Assembly: GCF_000378245.1 (NCBI RefSeq)
Contig: NZ_KB899495.1
Span: forward strand, 153,113 to 217,112
From: Aromatoleum toluclasticum ATCC 700605
Lineage (GTDB): Bacteria; Pseudomonadota; Gammaproteobacteria; Burkholderiales; Rhodocyclaceae
Direction of reading: 5' to 3'
Length of the DNA: 64,000 bases
In this document: piece by piece, positions 16,504-23,743 of the stretch
Layout: every line of letters starts with the position of its first letter
How positions within the stretch are numbered: the stretch's first letter is position 1
The notes under the pieces: model-generated
Databases searched by the model: none
What the model was told of the DNA's origin: nothing
What the model saw: only the letters and a program-made list of their open reading frames with translations
Made by a program: the position numbers and the translations under genes

Positions 16504-18168
16504 TCACTGCCCCGCCCGCACCGTTTCCGCCTGCGCGGCCTTCGCGCGGTTCGCGGCGTCCTGCTGCAATGCCACCTTCTGGATCTTGCCGGTGGGCGTC
16601 ATCGGCATCGCGTCGAGCCTGACGAGCACTTCCGGGTACATGTACTTCATCGCCTTGTGTTGGCCGAAGAAGGCCTCCACCTCGGCCAGCGGAATGTCGC
16701 GGCCATCGCGCGTCACGAGGTAGGCGCACACGCGCTCGCCCAGGCGCTCGTCGGGCATGCCGACCACGGCCGAATCGAGCACGTCCGGGTGCTGGCACAG
16801 CAGGTCCTCGATTTCCTTCGGATACACTTTCGAGCCGCCGCGGTTGATGACCTCTTTCGCCCGCCCGGCAAAACACAGGTAGCCGTCGGCATCGACGAAA
16901 CCGAGGTCGCCGGTGTAGAACCAGCCCTCGTCGTCGCGCGTCTCGGCCGTCTTCTGCGGTTGGTTGTGATAGCCGACGAACAGCGTCGGGCCGCGGAAGC
17001 AGATCTCGCCGACCTCGCCCGCCGCCAGGCGGCGCGAGCGGTCCTTCTGGTCCACGATCTTGAGCTGCGCGCCGAACACCGGCCGGCCGACCGAGTCGCG
17101 CACTTTCTCGTCGGGGTCGTCGGGCGAGGTGCGCGTATGCACGATCGTCTCACCCATGCCGTAGGTGTTGGCCGACTTGACGCCCCAGGTGCGCTGCAGC
17201 TCGGCGATCAGCTCGGGCGAGCTGCGCGCGCCGCCGACCGCCACCGACTTGATGCACGAGGTGTCGTGCTTGGCGAAATCGGGGTGGCGCAGGATGCCGT
17301 ACAGGTGGGCCGGCGTTCCCGACAGCATCGTCACGCGCGCCCGCTCGATCATCCCCAGCAGCTCGCCCGGGCTGTAGCGGTCGAGCACCACCATCGGGAA
17401 GCCGCCGAACACGCAGTAGTAGGTCGTGAAATGGCCGAAGCTGTGCGTCATCGGCGAACAGGCCAGCATCACCGTGTCGGCCGCCATGTAGCCGGTCAAC
17501 TGGCGGATCAGCGACATGATGGTGTTGTGGGTGTGCAGGAAGCCTTTGGGGTTGCCCTCGGTGCCGGACGTGAAGTTCAGATAGAACACGTCGTCGGCGC
17601 GCGGCGCGAGGCCCTCGAGGCGCTGCAGGTTGCCGCGCCCCTCCTCGATCAGCGCCGCGAGTGCGCATTCGTCCGCGCCCTTCGGCTCGCCGCGCGCGAC
17701 GATGAAGTGGCGCAGCCCCGGCAGTTGCGGGCGCACCCCGCGGATCATGTCGGCATAGCCGAAATCCTTGAAGGAATCGGCCACGATCACCGCATCGGTG
17801 CCGCAGAACTGGAACAGGTTGGTGATTTCGCGCTCGCGGAACACCGTGTGCGTCGGCTGGATCACCGCGCCGATGCGCGACAGCGCGATCTGCAGGAAGC
17901 AGAACTCCACCCAGTTCGGCAGCTGCACCGCGACGATGTCGCCCGGCCCGATGCCGATCCCCAGGAGGCCCGCGGCGAGCGCGTCCGATTCGGCCTTGAA
18001 CTCGGCGAAGGTGTAGCTGCGCGTCGTCGTGATCAGCGCGGTGCGGTCGGGGCAGCGGGCGACCGTGTCGTCCAGGCCCTGATGCAGGGTGTAGTCGGTC
18101 CACAGGCCGGCATCGCGCCAGGTCTTGCCGTAGGTTTCGGAAAAGCGGGGAAATTGATGTCGAGTCAT
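16504..18168 (-). CDS. Acyl-CoA synthetase / class I adenylate-forming ligase
   Basis: A 554-residue ANL-family ligase that activates a carboxylic acid to its CoA thioester through an acyl-AMP. The phosphate-binding loop is FTSGTEGNPKGFLHTH, the hinge is YTGDLGFVDADGYLCFAGRAK, and the catalytic lysine is in the C-terminal GKIQKVALQ. I place the start at MTRHQFPRFSETYGK because the frame upstream runs through operator DNA and lacks family features; the leader there is weak. Similarity in style to cyclohexanecarboxylate- and short-chain-type ligases is seen, but the acid cannot be named. As first gene of the 18168-6336 operon it would commit the substrate to CoA-bound degradation together with the acyl-CoA dehydrogenases downstream. 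Confidence 0.92.
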   Translation of the reverse strand: MTRHQFPRFSETYGKTWRDAGLWTDYTLHQGLDDTVARCPDRTALITTTRSYTFAEFKAESDALAAGLLGIGIGPGDIVAVQLPNWVEFCFLQIALSRIGAVIQPTHTVFREREITNLFQFCGTDAVIVADSFKDFGYADMIRGVRPQLPGLRHFIVARGEPKGADECALAALIEEGRGNLQRLEGLAPRADDVFYLNFTSGTEGNPKGFLHTHNTIMSLIRQLTGYMAADTVMLACSPMTHSFGHFTTYYCVFGGFPMVVLDRYSPGELLGMIERARVTMLSGTPAHLYGILRHPDFAKHDTSCIKSVAVGGARSSPELIAELQRTWGVKSANTYGMGETIVHTRTSPDDPDEKVRDSVGRPVFGAQLKIVDQKDRSRRLAAGEVGEICFRGPTLFVGYHNQPQKTAETRDDEGWFYTGDLGFVDADGYLCFAGRAKEVINRGGSKVYPKEIEDLLCQHPDVLDSAVVGMPDERLGERVCAYLVTRDGRDIPLAEVEAFFGQHKAMKYMYPEVLVRLDAMPMTPTGKIQKVALQQDAANRAKAAQAETVRAGQ

Positions 18169-18312
18169 GTCCGTCGAAAGCTTCCGTTGATGGTCACAAA
18201 CGGGTCGCACATCCGGACAGACCGCTGCGTACCCGGTCACGGACATCCCTGCCACAGGCAGGAAGCTGCATCCGTTCCGGGGGGTCTCCTGTCCCGGTGA
18301 CCCGTCCTTAAA

Positions 18313-18331
18313 AAACCGACGTGTCTGTTTG
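18313..18331. promoter_or_regulatory. Class 1 operator before the ligase/F420 operon
   Basis: AAACCGACGTGTCTGTTTG, one of the best matches to the window consensus. It lies just downstream of the predicted -10 element at 18343-18348 and 145 bases before the ligase start, a position where a bound repressor would block transcript initiation of the ligase, LLM, acyl-CoA dehydrogenase and F420 genes. Confidence 0.7.
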
Positions 18332-18342
18332 TTGTTGAGGCG

Positions 18343-18370
18343 ATCATATCACACGGTTTACCGTTGTAAA
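18343..18370 (-). promoter_or_regulatory. Predicted sigma-70 promoter of the ligase/F420 operon
   Basis: On the minus strand TTTACA (18365-18370) and TATGAT (18343-18348) are separated by 16 bases and differ from the consensus at one position each. The -35 element falls in a small inverted repeat GTTTACCGTTGTAAAC. The long leader (about 165 bases) and the operator just downstream fit repression. Confidence 0.5.
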
Positions 18371-18385
18371 CGGCTGCACCGCAAA

Positions 18386-18406
18386 TTTCAATCACGTCTG
18401 TTTTTA
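18386..18406. promoter_or_regulatory. Possible operator half-site
   Basis: The stretch reads ATTTCAATCACGTCTGTTTT; only its right half (GTCTGTTTT) matches the window operator. It lies 55 bases upstream of the full site at 18313. It may be a weak secondary site or chance AT-rich sequence. Confidence 0.25.
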
Positions 18407-18436
18407 TTTTCCGCGGGACGCCGCGGCGCAGCCGCT

Positions 18437-18991
18437 TCAGGCGCCGCGGAGCACGCGGTACGAGGGATCGGAGCGGTCGCGCGCGCCGTCGGCGAGAGGA
18501 ATGCCGGGCCGTGCGGGCCGGATCAGGGGAGGTTCGGCAAAATCGGCCAGCGTGCGCTCCACCGGCTCGACACGGTTCCAGTCGAGCACTGACTGGCGAT
18601 GGCGGATCGCCCACACGTCGTCGATGCATTCGAAGCGGTCGAGGTAACGTCCGCCGGCGAGGATGTCATACACGCCGCCGCCCCACGGCACCTGCAGCAC
18701 GAGGTTCCAGTACGTCTCGACGCCGGCCCGGTCGCCGTCAAGTTCGATCAGGATGTTGCTGACCGCATGGCGCGTGACCACCATTGCGGCGTGCACCGGC
18801 CACAGCCAGTCGACGAAACCTTCCGGCGATCCGGCATACAGCGGCCCGTGGTCGTCGGTGCCGCCGGGGTGCCAGCAGGACAGGGTCAGTTCCCTGTCCA
18901 TGCGGTCCATGCCGCGGCAGTAGCGGTGAATCACGTCGGTGATTGCGCAGCGTGCCGCCACTTCGGCGGCCGTGGGTGTTCTGACGCCCAT
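18437..18991 (-). CDS. NTF2-fold (SnoaL/BaiE-type) dehydratase or isomerase candidate
   Basis: A 184-residue protein of the cone-shaped NTF2 fold. The N-terminal helix carries IHRYCRGMDRMD, where Tyr and Asp five positions apart match the Tyr/Asp arrangement of bile-acid 7-alpha-dehydratase BaiE and scytalone dehydratase, and a histidine follows in VVTRHAVSNILIELDGD; GGRYLDRFECIDDVW is the usual central strand. It could dehydrate or isomerise a hydroxy or keto acyl-CoA or steroid-like compound. The AGGGGAGAAGACG leader supports the start. It is the last gene of the 27584-18437 operon, 58 bases after an SDR, so a hydroxyl oxidised by the SDR may be handled next by this enzyme. Confidence 0.75.
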   Translation of the reverse strand: MGVRTPTAAEVAARCAITDVIHRYCRGMDRMDRELTLSCWHPGGTDDHGPLYAGSPEGFVDWLWPVHAAMVVTRHAVSNILIELDGDRAGVETYWNLVLQVPWGGGVYDILAGGRYLDRFECIDDVWAIRHRQSVLDWNRVEPVERTLADFAEPPLIRPARPGIPLADGARDRSDPSYRVLRGA

Positions 18992-19049
18992 CGTCTTCTC
19001 CCCTGTGCGCCGGACCGCTCCGCGGCCCGGCGGTTGGCCGGCGGGCGCG

Positions 19050-19826
19050 TCAGGCCGGCGCGCCGGGTGCGAATTCGAGAAAACCGCCCGCCGTCATGCC
19101 GCCATCGACGGCGATCTCGGCGCCGCACAGGTAGGTCGATTCGTCGCTGGCGAGGAACAGGCTGACGTTGGCGACCTCTTCCGGGCGGCCGATACGCTGG
19201 ATCGGCTGACGACGGAACACCCGCTCCCACACCTCGGCCGGCACCACGTCGGTGCCGGCCATCGGCGTATCGACAGCGCCCGGGTGGATCGAATTGACGC
19301 GCACGCCGCGCGGCCCGAACTCCATCGCGGCGACCTTGGTAAGGCCGCGCAGGCCCCATTTGCTCGAACCGTAGGCCGCCATGCCGTTGGTGCCGTGCAG
19401 GCCCTCGGTCGAGGAGATGTTGATGATCGAGCCCTTGCCGCGCGCGAACATGAGCGGCGCGACCGTCTGCATGCCGAGGAAGGCGCCGCCGAGGTTCACC
19501 GCCAGCACTTTCTGGAAAGTGGCCGGATCGAAGTCGACGATCGTGCCGACGAGACAGATGCCGGCATTGTTCACCAGCACGTCCACGCCGCCGAAGCGAT
19601 CCACCGCCTGCGCCGCACACGCCTTCCACGCGGCCGCGTCGGAGACGTCCAGATGCGCGAAAAGCGCGTTCGCACCCAGTTCGTCGGCCAGCGCGCGCCC
19701 TTCGGCGTCGAGCACGTCGGCAATCACCACGCGCCCGCCTTCCGCAACGAAGCGGCGCACCGTCGCCTCACCCATGCCCCGCGCGCCACCGGTGACGATG
19801 GCGGTCTTTCCCTCGATACGGCCCAT
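19050..19826 (-). CDS. Short-chain dehydrogenase/reductase (hydroxysteroid-dehydrogenase type)
   Basis: A 258-residue classical SDR. Cofactor loop TGGARGMGEATVRRF, Asp of VVIADVLD indicating NAD rather than NADP preference, structural NNAG (VLVNNAGICLVG), catalytic Ser in NISSTEG and YxxxK in YGSSKWGLRGL, plus PGAVDTPM. The overall sequence style is that of 3-alpha/20-beta-hydroxysteroid dehydrogenases. It oxidises or reduces a secondary alcohol or ketone in the cytoplasm. Placed between the amidohydrolase and the NTF2-fold protein in one operon; the leader GGGAAGGGAGACAGC is strong. Substrate specificity cannot be read. Confidence 0.9.
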   Translation of the reverse strand: MGRIEGKTAIVTGGARGMGEATVRRFVAEGGRVVIADVLDAEGRALADELGANALFAHLDVSDAAAWKACAAQAVDRFGGVDVLVNNAGICLVGTIVDFDPATFQKVLAVNLGGAFLGMQTVAPLMFARGKGSIINISSTEGLHGTNGMAAYGSSKWGLRGLTKVAAMEFGPRGVRVNSIHPGAVDTPMAGTDVVPAEVWERVFRRQPIQRIGRPEEVANVSLFLASDESTYLCGAEIAVDGGMTAGGFLEFAPGAPA

Positions 19827-19886
19827 GCTGTCTCCCTTCCCGTCGTTGTCGTAGTGAAGCGCCCGCGCGCTTCCGGTCGCGCTGCG

Positions 19887-20822
19887 TCAGCCGCGGTCGA
19901 GCGCCAGAAAGCGGCGGGCGTTGTCGTAGAGCACCTTGCGTTTCGTCGATTCGGCGATGTCGAGCTGCAGGAACTCCTCCTTGCAGCGGCGCAGGCCGAG
20001 GCCGTTGGTGCCGAACAGCACCTTGTCGCGGCCGCGGCCGGAATCCATGAACTTCACCAGACGGTCGTCCAGCCCCTTCGGGAAATAGCCCGAGATGTCG
20101 CCATACACGTTGGGATGGCGCCACAGCATCGAGCACCACTCGTCGACCCACGGCCACCCGGTGTGCGACAGGTTGATGCGCAGGTCGGGGAACTCGATCG
20201 CGACGTCGTCCGCGAGCATCGGGCGGCCGCAGTCGGAGGGCAGCACTTCGGCCGAATGCCCGACCTGGAAGCCCACCGCGATGTCCAGCTCGACGCACTT
20301 GGCGTAGAGCGGATAGAAGCGCCGGTCGTTGGGCGGCAAACCGTAGGACAGCGGATGGAACCACACGTAGTTGAAGCCGTATTCGCGCACGACGTGTTCG
20401 ATCTCGCGCAGGCTCTCGCTGATGCGGAACGGGTCGTAGCTGGCCGCGCCCATGATGCGGCCGCCCGATTCGCGGATCGCCTCGCCGATCGGCTCGACCG
20501 GGCTGTTGAGGATGAAGTCGCGGTGGTAGTAGTACGACCACATCTTGGTCGCGCACACCGACACCTGCTCGTAGCCGTACTCGTCCATGCTCGCGAGGCA
20601 GGCCGCGACCGAGCGGTGACCGGCCAGCGTATCGCCCGCTTCGCCCTCCTTCACCTCCTTGCGCCGCCCCGACTCGTCGGCGAGCGACTTGAAGGTCGTG
20701 CGCAGCATGATCTGGAATTCGCGATACTCGAACGGCACGGTCGCGAGATCGCTACGGATCTCGCGCAGGTGATTCATGATGTCGATCGTCGGATAGTCGT
20801 TGAGATTGCTCATGTCGCTCAC
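19887..20822 (-). CDS. Amidohydrolase-2 family protein with altered metal site
   Basis: A 311-residue TIM-barrel protein of the amidohydrolase-2 family (decarboxylases, hydratases and lactonases). I use GTG 20820-20822, at a 7-base spacing from GAGG; ATG at 20813 is the alternative. The usual N-terminal metal motif D-x-H-x-H appears as DIMNHL, so the first His is Met16, and the late F-G-T/S-D motif reads FGTNGLG, so the metal- and proton-handling Asp is Asn. The barrel histidines WFHPLSYGL, VGHSAEV and LSHTGWPW are kept. It may bind metal differently, or bind a ligand without hydrolysis. Family members act on carbonyl or lactone compounds. It follows the phosphatase gene after 72 bases. Confidence 0.8.
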   Translation of the reverse strand: MSDMSNLNDYPTIDIMNHLREIRSDLATVPFEYREFQIMLRTTFKSLADESGRRKEVKEGEAGDTLAGHRSVAACLASMDEYGYEQVSVCATKMWSYYYHRDFILNSPVEPIGEAIRESGGRIMGAASYDPFRISESLREIEHVVREYGFNYVWFHPLSYGLPPNDRRFYPLYAKCVELDIAVGFQVGHSAEVLPSDCGRPMLADDVAIEFPDLRINLSHTGWPWVDEWCSMLWRHPNVYGDISGYFPKGLDDRLVKFMDSGRGRDKVLFGTNGLGLRRCKEEFLQLDIAESTKRKVLYDNARRFLALDRG

Positions 20823-20894
20823 CGGGCCACCTCTGGGTGGTCCTCGTCGTTCAGTGTTGCGGGGCCGGCGATCCCCTGCCGGTCGTGTCGCGCC

Positions 20895-21701
20895 TCATGC
20901 CAGCAGCCTCGCCTGCAGGCCGGCGCGCGTGTCGTCGTCCAGGCCGCCCGCCACCCTGAGGTAGCGGTCGACCGAACCGTATTCCTGGTCGATGCGCCGC
21001 AGGGCCGCGTCGAGGTATTCCGCCTCGACACCGAACAGCGCGTCCAACATGGCGGCATCGGGTTCGCGGCCCACCTGGCTGCGCACGATGTCGCCGAGCG
21101 TTTCTTCGAGGCGCGGATTGCGTGCCACGCGTGCGGTGTGCAGGTAGTCCTCGTACACCACCTCGCGCGGCATGCCGAGCGCGAACAGCAGCATCGCCGC
21201 GACGAAGCCGGTGCGGTCCTTGCCCACCGTGCAGTGCAGTACGGCGGGCGGGCAGTCGCTCCGGGCGAGCCGCGCGAACAGGCCGGCGAGATGCCCCGCG
21301 AACGCTGCCGGCATCACCGCGTAGGTCGTGCGCAGCATCGCGCGCGCGCCTTCGCGATCGGGCCGTGCGCGCAGAATGGAAATCAGCGGTTGGGTACCTG
21401 CGCGCAGGTCGGCGTCGATGTCGCACGACAGCACTTCGGGCGGGCTGCCCGCATGCCAGCGGCTGGGCTGGGTATGCTTCTCGTGCGCGCTGCGCACGTC
21501 GATCACCAGCCCGATCCCCAGCTCGCGCAGGATGCCGAGGTCGCGGTCGGTGAGCCAGGTCAGCGCGTCGGAGCGGTACACCTGGCCGTGACGCACCACC
21601 CGCCCCTCGCCGTTGCGGTAACCGCCCAGGTCGCGGAAATTGGGCGCGCCGTCGAGGCCGATGCGCCGTTGGCCCACTGCGCCCACCGTGTCGGCGCTCA
21701 C
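20895..21701 (-). CDS. Tyrosine/serine protein phosphatase family protein
   Basis: A 268-residue protein with the dual-specificity/tyrosine phosphatase signature HCTVGKDRTGF: nucleophile Cys157 and arginine Arg163 in the Cx5R loop. The N-terminal NFRDLGGYRNGEGRVVRHGQ is typical of the bacterial Tyr_phosphatase_3 group (LipA/MptpB-like), which dephosphorylates phosphoprotein or phosphoinositide substrates. The start is a GTG whose GTGA overlaps the stop of the upstream SDR. No signal peptide is visible. A phosphatase in a catabolic operon is unusual; since kinases of the APH family are also encoded (30264, 57408), it could act on a small phosphorylated intermediate rather than on protein, but this is speculation. 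Confidence 0.88.
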   Translation of the reverse strand: MSADTVGAVGQRRIGLDGAPNFRDLGGYRNGEGRVVRHGQVYRSDALTWLTDRDLGILRELGIGLVIDVRSAHEKHTQPSRWHAGSPPEVLSCDIDADLRAGTQPLISILRARPDREGARAMLRTTYAVMPAAFAGHLAGLFARLARSDCPPAVLHCTVGKDRTGFVAAMLLFALGMPREVVYEDYLHTARVARNPRLEETLGDIVRSQVGREPDAAMLDALFGVEAEYLDAALRRIDQEYGSVDRYLRVAGGLDDDTRAGLQARLLA

Positions 21702-22441
21702 GGCTTCTGCACCGCTCCGCCGTCGACGATGAAGCCCTGGCCGCTGACGAAACCGGCGCCGTCCGACGCCAGGAACACCGCCACCGGGGCGATGTCGTCG
21801 GGCTGGCCGAGCCGCCCGAGCGCCGCCTTGCCTTCCCAGAAGGTGCGGAAGGCGTCGTCCTGGGCGAACGCATCGCGGGTGATCCCGGTCACCACCGCAC
21901 CCGGCTGGATCAGGTTGGCCGTGATGCCGTATAGGCCCAGCTCGCTGGCGAGGCACTTCGTCAGGCCGGCGACGCCGTGCTTCGTCGTCGCGTAGGCCGA
22001 CAGGCCGGCCGAACCGAAGGACGACATCACCGAGCCGATGTTGATGATGCGCCCCGACTTGCTCGACTTGAGCAGCGGCAGCGCGCCGCGGCACAGGCGA
22101 AACACCAGCGTCAGGTTGATCAGCACGGTCTGGTCCCACAGCTCGTCGCTGGTTTCCTCCAGCAGCGCATAGGGCGCCACGCCGGCGTTATTCACCAGCA
22201 CATCGAGCCGTCCCCAGCGTTCTGCGGCGGTTTTCACGATCTGTTCGACCGCGCCGGGTGCGGTCAGGTCGGCCTGCATTGTCACCAGACCGGGCCGGCG
22301 CGCATCCTCCGCCGAGAACGCACTGCGGTCGACCGCCAACACTTCGGCACCGGCCTCGATATACGCATGGGCAATGGCCTGGCCGATGCCCGATGCCGCC
22401 CCCGTCACCAGCGCGACACGTTTTTCCAGCACTTTTTCCAC
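21698..22441 (-). CDS. Short-chain dehydrogenase/reductase
   Basis: A 247-residue classical SDR. GTG 22439-22441 is chosen as start (GGAG 8 bases upstream, giving MEKVLEKRVALVTGAASGIG); a GTG six codons earlier is the alternative. It has the TGAASGIG loop, Asp of VLAVDRSAF (NAD-type), NNAG in VLVNNAGVAP, and the YxxxK site YATTKHGVAGL; the substrate loop PGAVVTGITRDAFAQ is usual for beta-keto or cyclic-alcohol dehydrogenases. It probably interconverts a hydroxyl and a ketone on a pathway intermediate. It is translationally coupled to the phosphatase and 25 bases after another SDR, so two different stereo- or regio-specific steps are likely. Confidence 0.9.
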   Translation of the reverse strand: MEKVLEKRVALVTGAASGIGQAIAHAYIEAGAEVLAVDRSAFSAEDARRPGLVTMQADLTAPGAVEQIVKTAAERWGRLDVLVNNAGVAPYALLEETSDELWDQTVLINLTLVFRLCRGALPLLKSSKSGRIINIGSVMSSFGSAGLSAYATTKHGVAGLTKCLASELGLYGITANLIQPGAVVTGITRDAFAQDDAFRTFWEGKAALGRLGQPDDIAPVAVFLASDGAGFVSGQGFIVDGGAVQKP

Positions 22442-22466
22442 GTTCAGCTCTCCACGCACAGGGGAT

Positions 22467-23264
22467 TCAGATCGAGGTGCCGCCGTTCACATCGAGCATC
22501 GCGCCGGTAATGCCGCCGCCTTCCTCGGACGCCAGCAGCACTGCCATCGCCGCGACCTCGCCGACGGTGTTCAGGCGCTTGATCGCTGCGTTCTTGGCGT
22601 ACTCGACCTTGTATTCCTCGTACGAAATCCCGTGCGTCTCGGCGACCTTCGGACCGACGGTCATCATCAGGTCGGTCTCGACCGCACCGGCGAGGATGGC
22701 GTTGCAGGTGATCCCGATCGGCCCGTTCTCGAACGCCACCGCCTTCGTGAAGCCGTTGATGGCGTGCTTGTTGGTGATGTAGTGGGACACGGCGATCTTG
22801 TTGGCCTGGCGCCCCTCGACCGAGGAGATGTTGATGATGCGGCCCCACTTCTTCGGGATCATGTGGCGCAGCGCGCGCCGCGTGCCCCAGAAGGTCGCGT
22901 TGAGCATCCAGTTGAGCGCCTCGTTCCACGCCTCGTCGGAGAGATCCACGACCGGGTTGAAGCCCGACGAGCCGCCGGCGTTGTTCACCAGGATGTCGAT
23001 GGTGCCGTAGCGTTCGACGGTCTTGTCGATGAAGGCTTCGACATCGGCCTGCTTGGTGACGTCACCGGCGATGAAATACGCGTTGTCGCCGGCATCGAGC
23101 TCCTCGATCGCCTGGCGCCCCTTGACTTCCGAGCGCCCGCTGATGGCGACCTTCGCGCCCTCGGCGAGGTAGGCCTCGGCGATGCCGCGCCCGATCCCGC
23201 GCGTCGCGCCGGTGATCGCCACCACCTTGCCGGCGAGCTTGCCGGCCTTCGCTGCGTTACTCAT
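22467..23264 (-). CDS. Short-chain dehydrogenase/reductase
   Basis: A 265-residue SDR starting MSNAAKAGKLAGKVVAITGA after AGAGGAAGCACTC. It has TGATRGIGRG as cofactor loop, AISGRSEVKGRQ (Ser-Gly-Arg, suggesting NADP), VLVNNAGGSSG, INISSVEG and the catalytic YITNK in VSHYITNKHAING. The segment GAVETDLMMTVGPKVAETHG forms a longer substrate lid than in its neighbours. It resembles ketoacyl reductase/gluconate-type SDRs. It sits between an NTF2-fold gene (13 bases) and the next SDR. The exact alcohol or ketone substrate is unknown. Confidence 0.9.
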   Translation of the reverse strand: MSNAAKAGKLAGKVVAITGATRGIGRGIAEAYLAEGAKVAISGRSEVKGRQAIEELDAGDNAYFIAGDVTKQADVEAFIDKTVERYGTIDILVNNAGGSSGFNPVVDLSDEAWNEALNWMLNATFWGTRRALRHMIPKKWGRIINISSVEGRQANKIAVSHYITNKHAINGFTKAVAFENGPIGITCNAILAGAVETDLMMTVGPKVAETHGISYEEYKVEYAKNAAIKRLNTVGEVAAMAVLLASEEGGGITGAMLDVNGGTSI

Positions 23265-23277
23265 GAGTGCTTCCTCT

Positions 23278-23694
23278 TCAGGTCTTGGCGATGCCAAGTG
23301 ATTTATGGATGGCGCCGCTGTCGTGATAGTCGGCTTCGCGCGTGACCACGCCGTTGCTGATCTCGAGGAAGCTCATCCCCTCGGAACGCCACTTCTTCCC
23401 GCGCGCCACGGGGCCGAACATGTCGTCCCGCACCGTCGCGCTCATGACCCAGCTCAGCGCGACCCCCTGGTCGTTCACCCAGTACCGGTCGGGCAGCAGC
23501 ACGAGGTCGGGCCACAGCGCGAGGCCCTCGGCAAAGAACTTGCGGATCGTGTCCCAGCCGCGGTGTTCGCCGCCGACGATGTCGTACAGCACGCAGTCCG
23601 GGGCGAGATACGGCTTCGGCGCATCGGCGTTGCCGCTGCTCCAGGCGGCAAACAGCTTTTCGGCCAGGTCGATGCGCGAATCGCGTTGACTCAT
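23278..23694 (-). CDS. NTF2-fold SnoaL-like protein
   Basis: A 138-residue small alpha+beta barrel of the SnoaL/ester-cyclase type: helix MSQRDSRIDLAEKLFAAWSS, YLAPDCVLYDIVGGEHRGW, and strands ending in READYHDSGAIHKSLGI. It lacks the Tyr-x4-Asp pair of the BaiE-like members in this window, so it probably has another role such as a cyclase, isomerase or binding protein. It is very like the protein at 31726-32217 in layout (FFAEGLALWPDL versus DFWGWAAGKLRV; GMSFLEISNG versus GMSRLEFRDG), indicating paralogy. It lies between an SDR and an extended SDR in one operon. Confidence 0.72.
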   Translation of the reverse strand: MSQRDSRIDLAEKLFAAWSSGNADAPKPYLAPDCVLYDIVGGEHRGWDTIRKFFAEGLALWPDLVLLPDRYWVNDQGVALSWVMSATVRDDMFGPVARGKKWRSEGMSFLEISNGVVTREADYHDSGAIHKSLGIAKT

Positions 23695-23743
23695 GAATGG
23701 CTTCTCCTTGTCAGGCAGTAAGGGGCGTCGTGCGGTCGGGCGC

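Noticed and set aside
18353-18372. Inverted repeat around GTTTACCGTTGTAAAC as a separate operator
   Set aside because: It occurs only once and coincides with the predicted -35 element of the ligase promoter, so there is no independent support.
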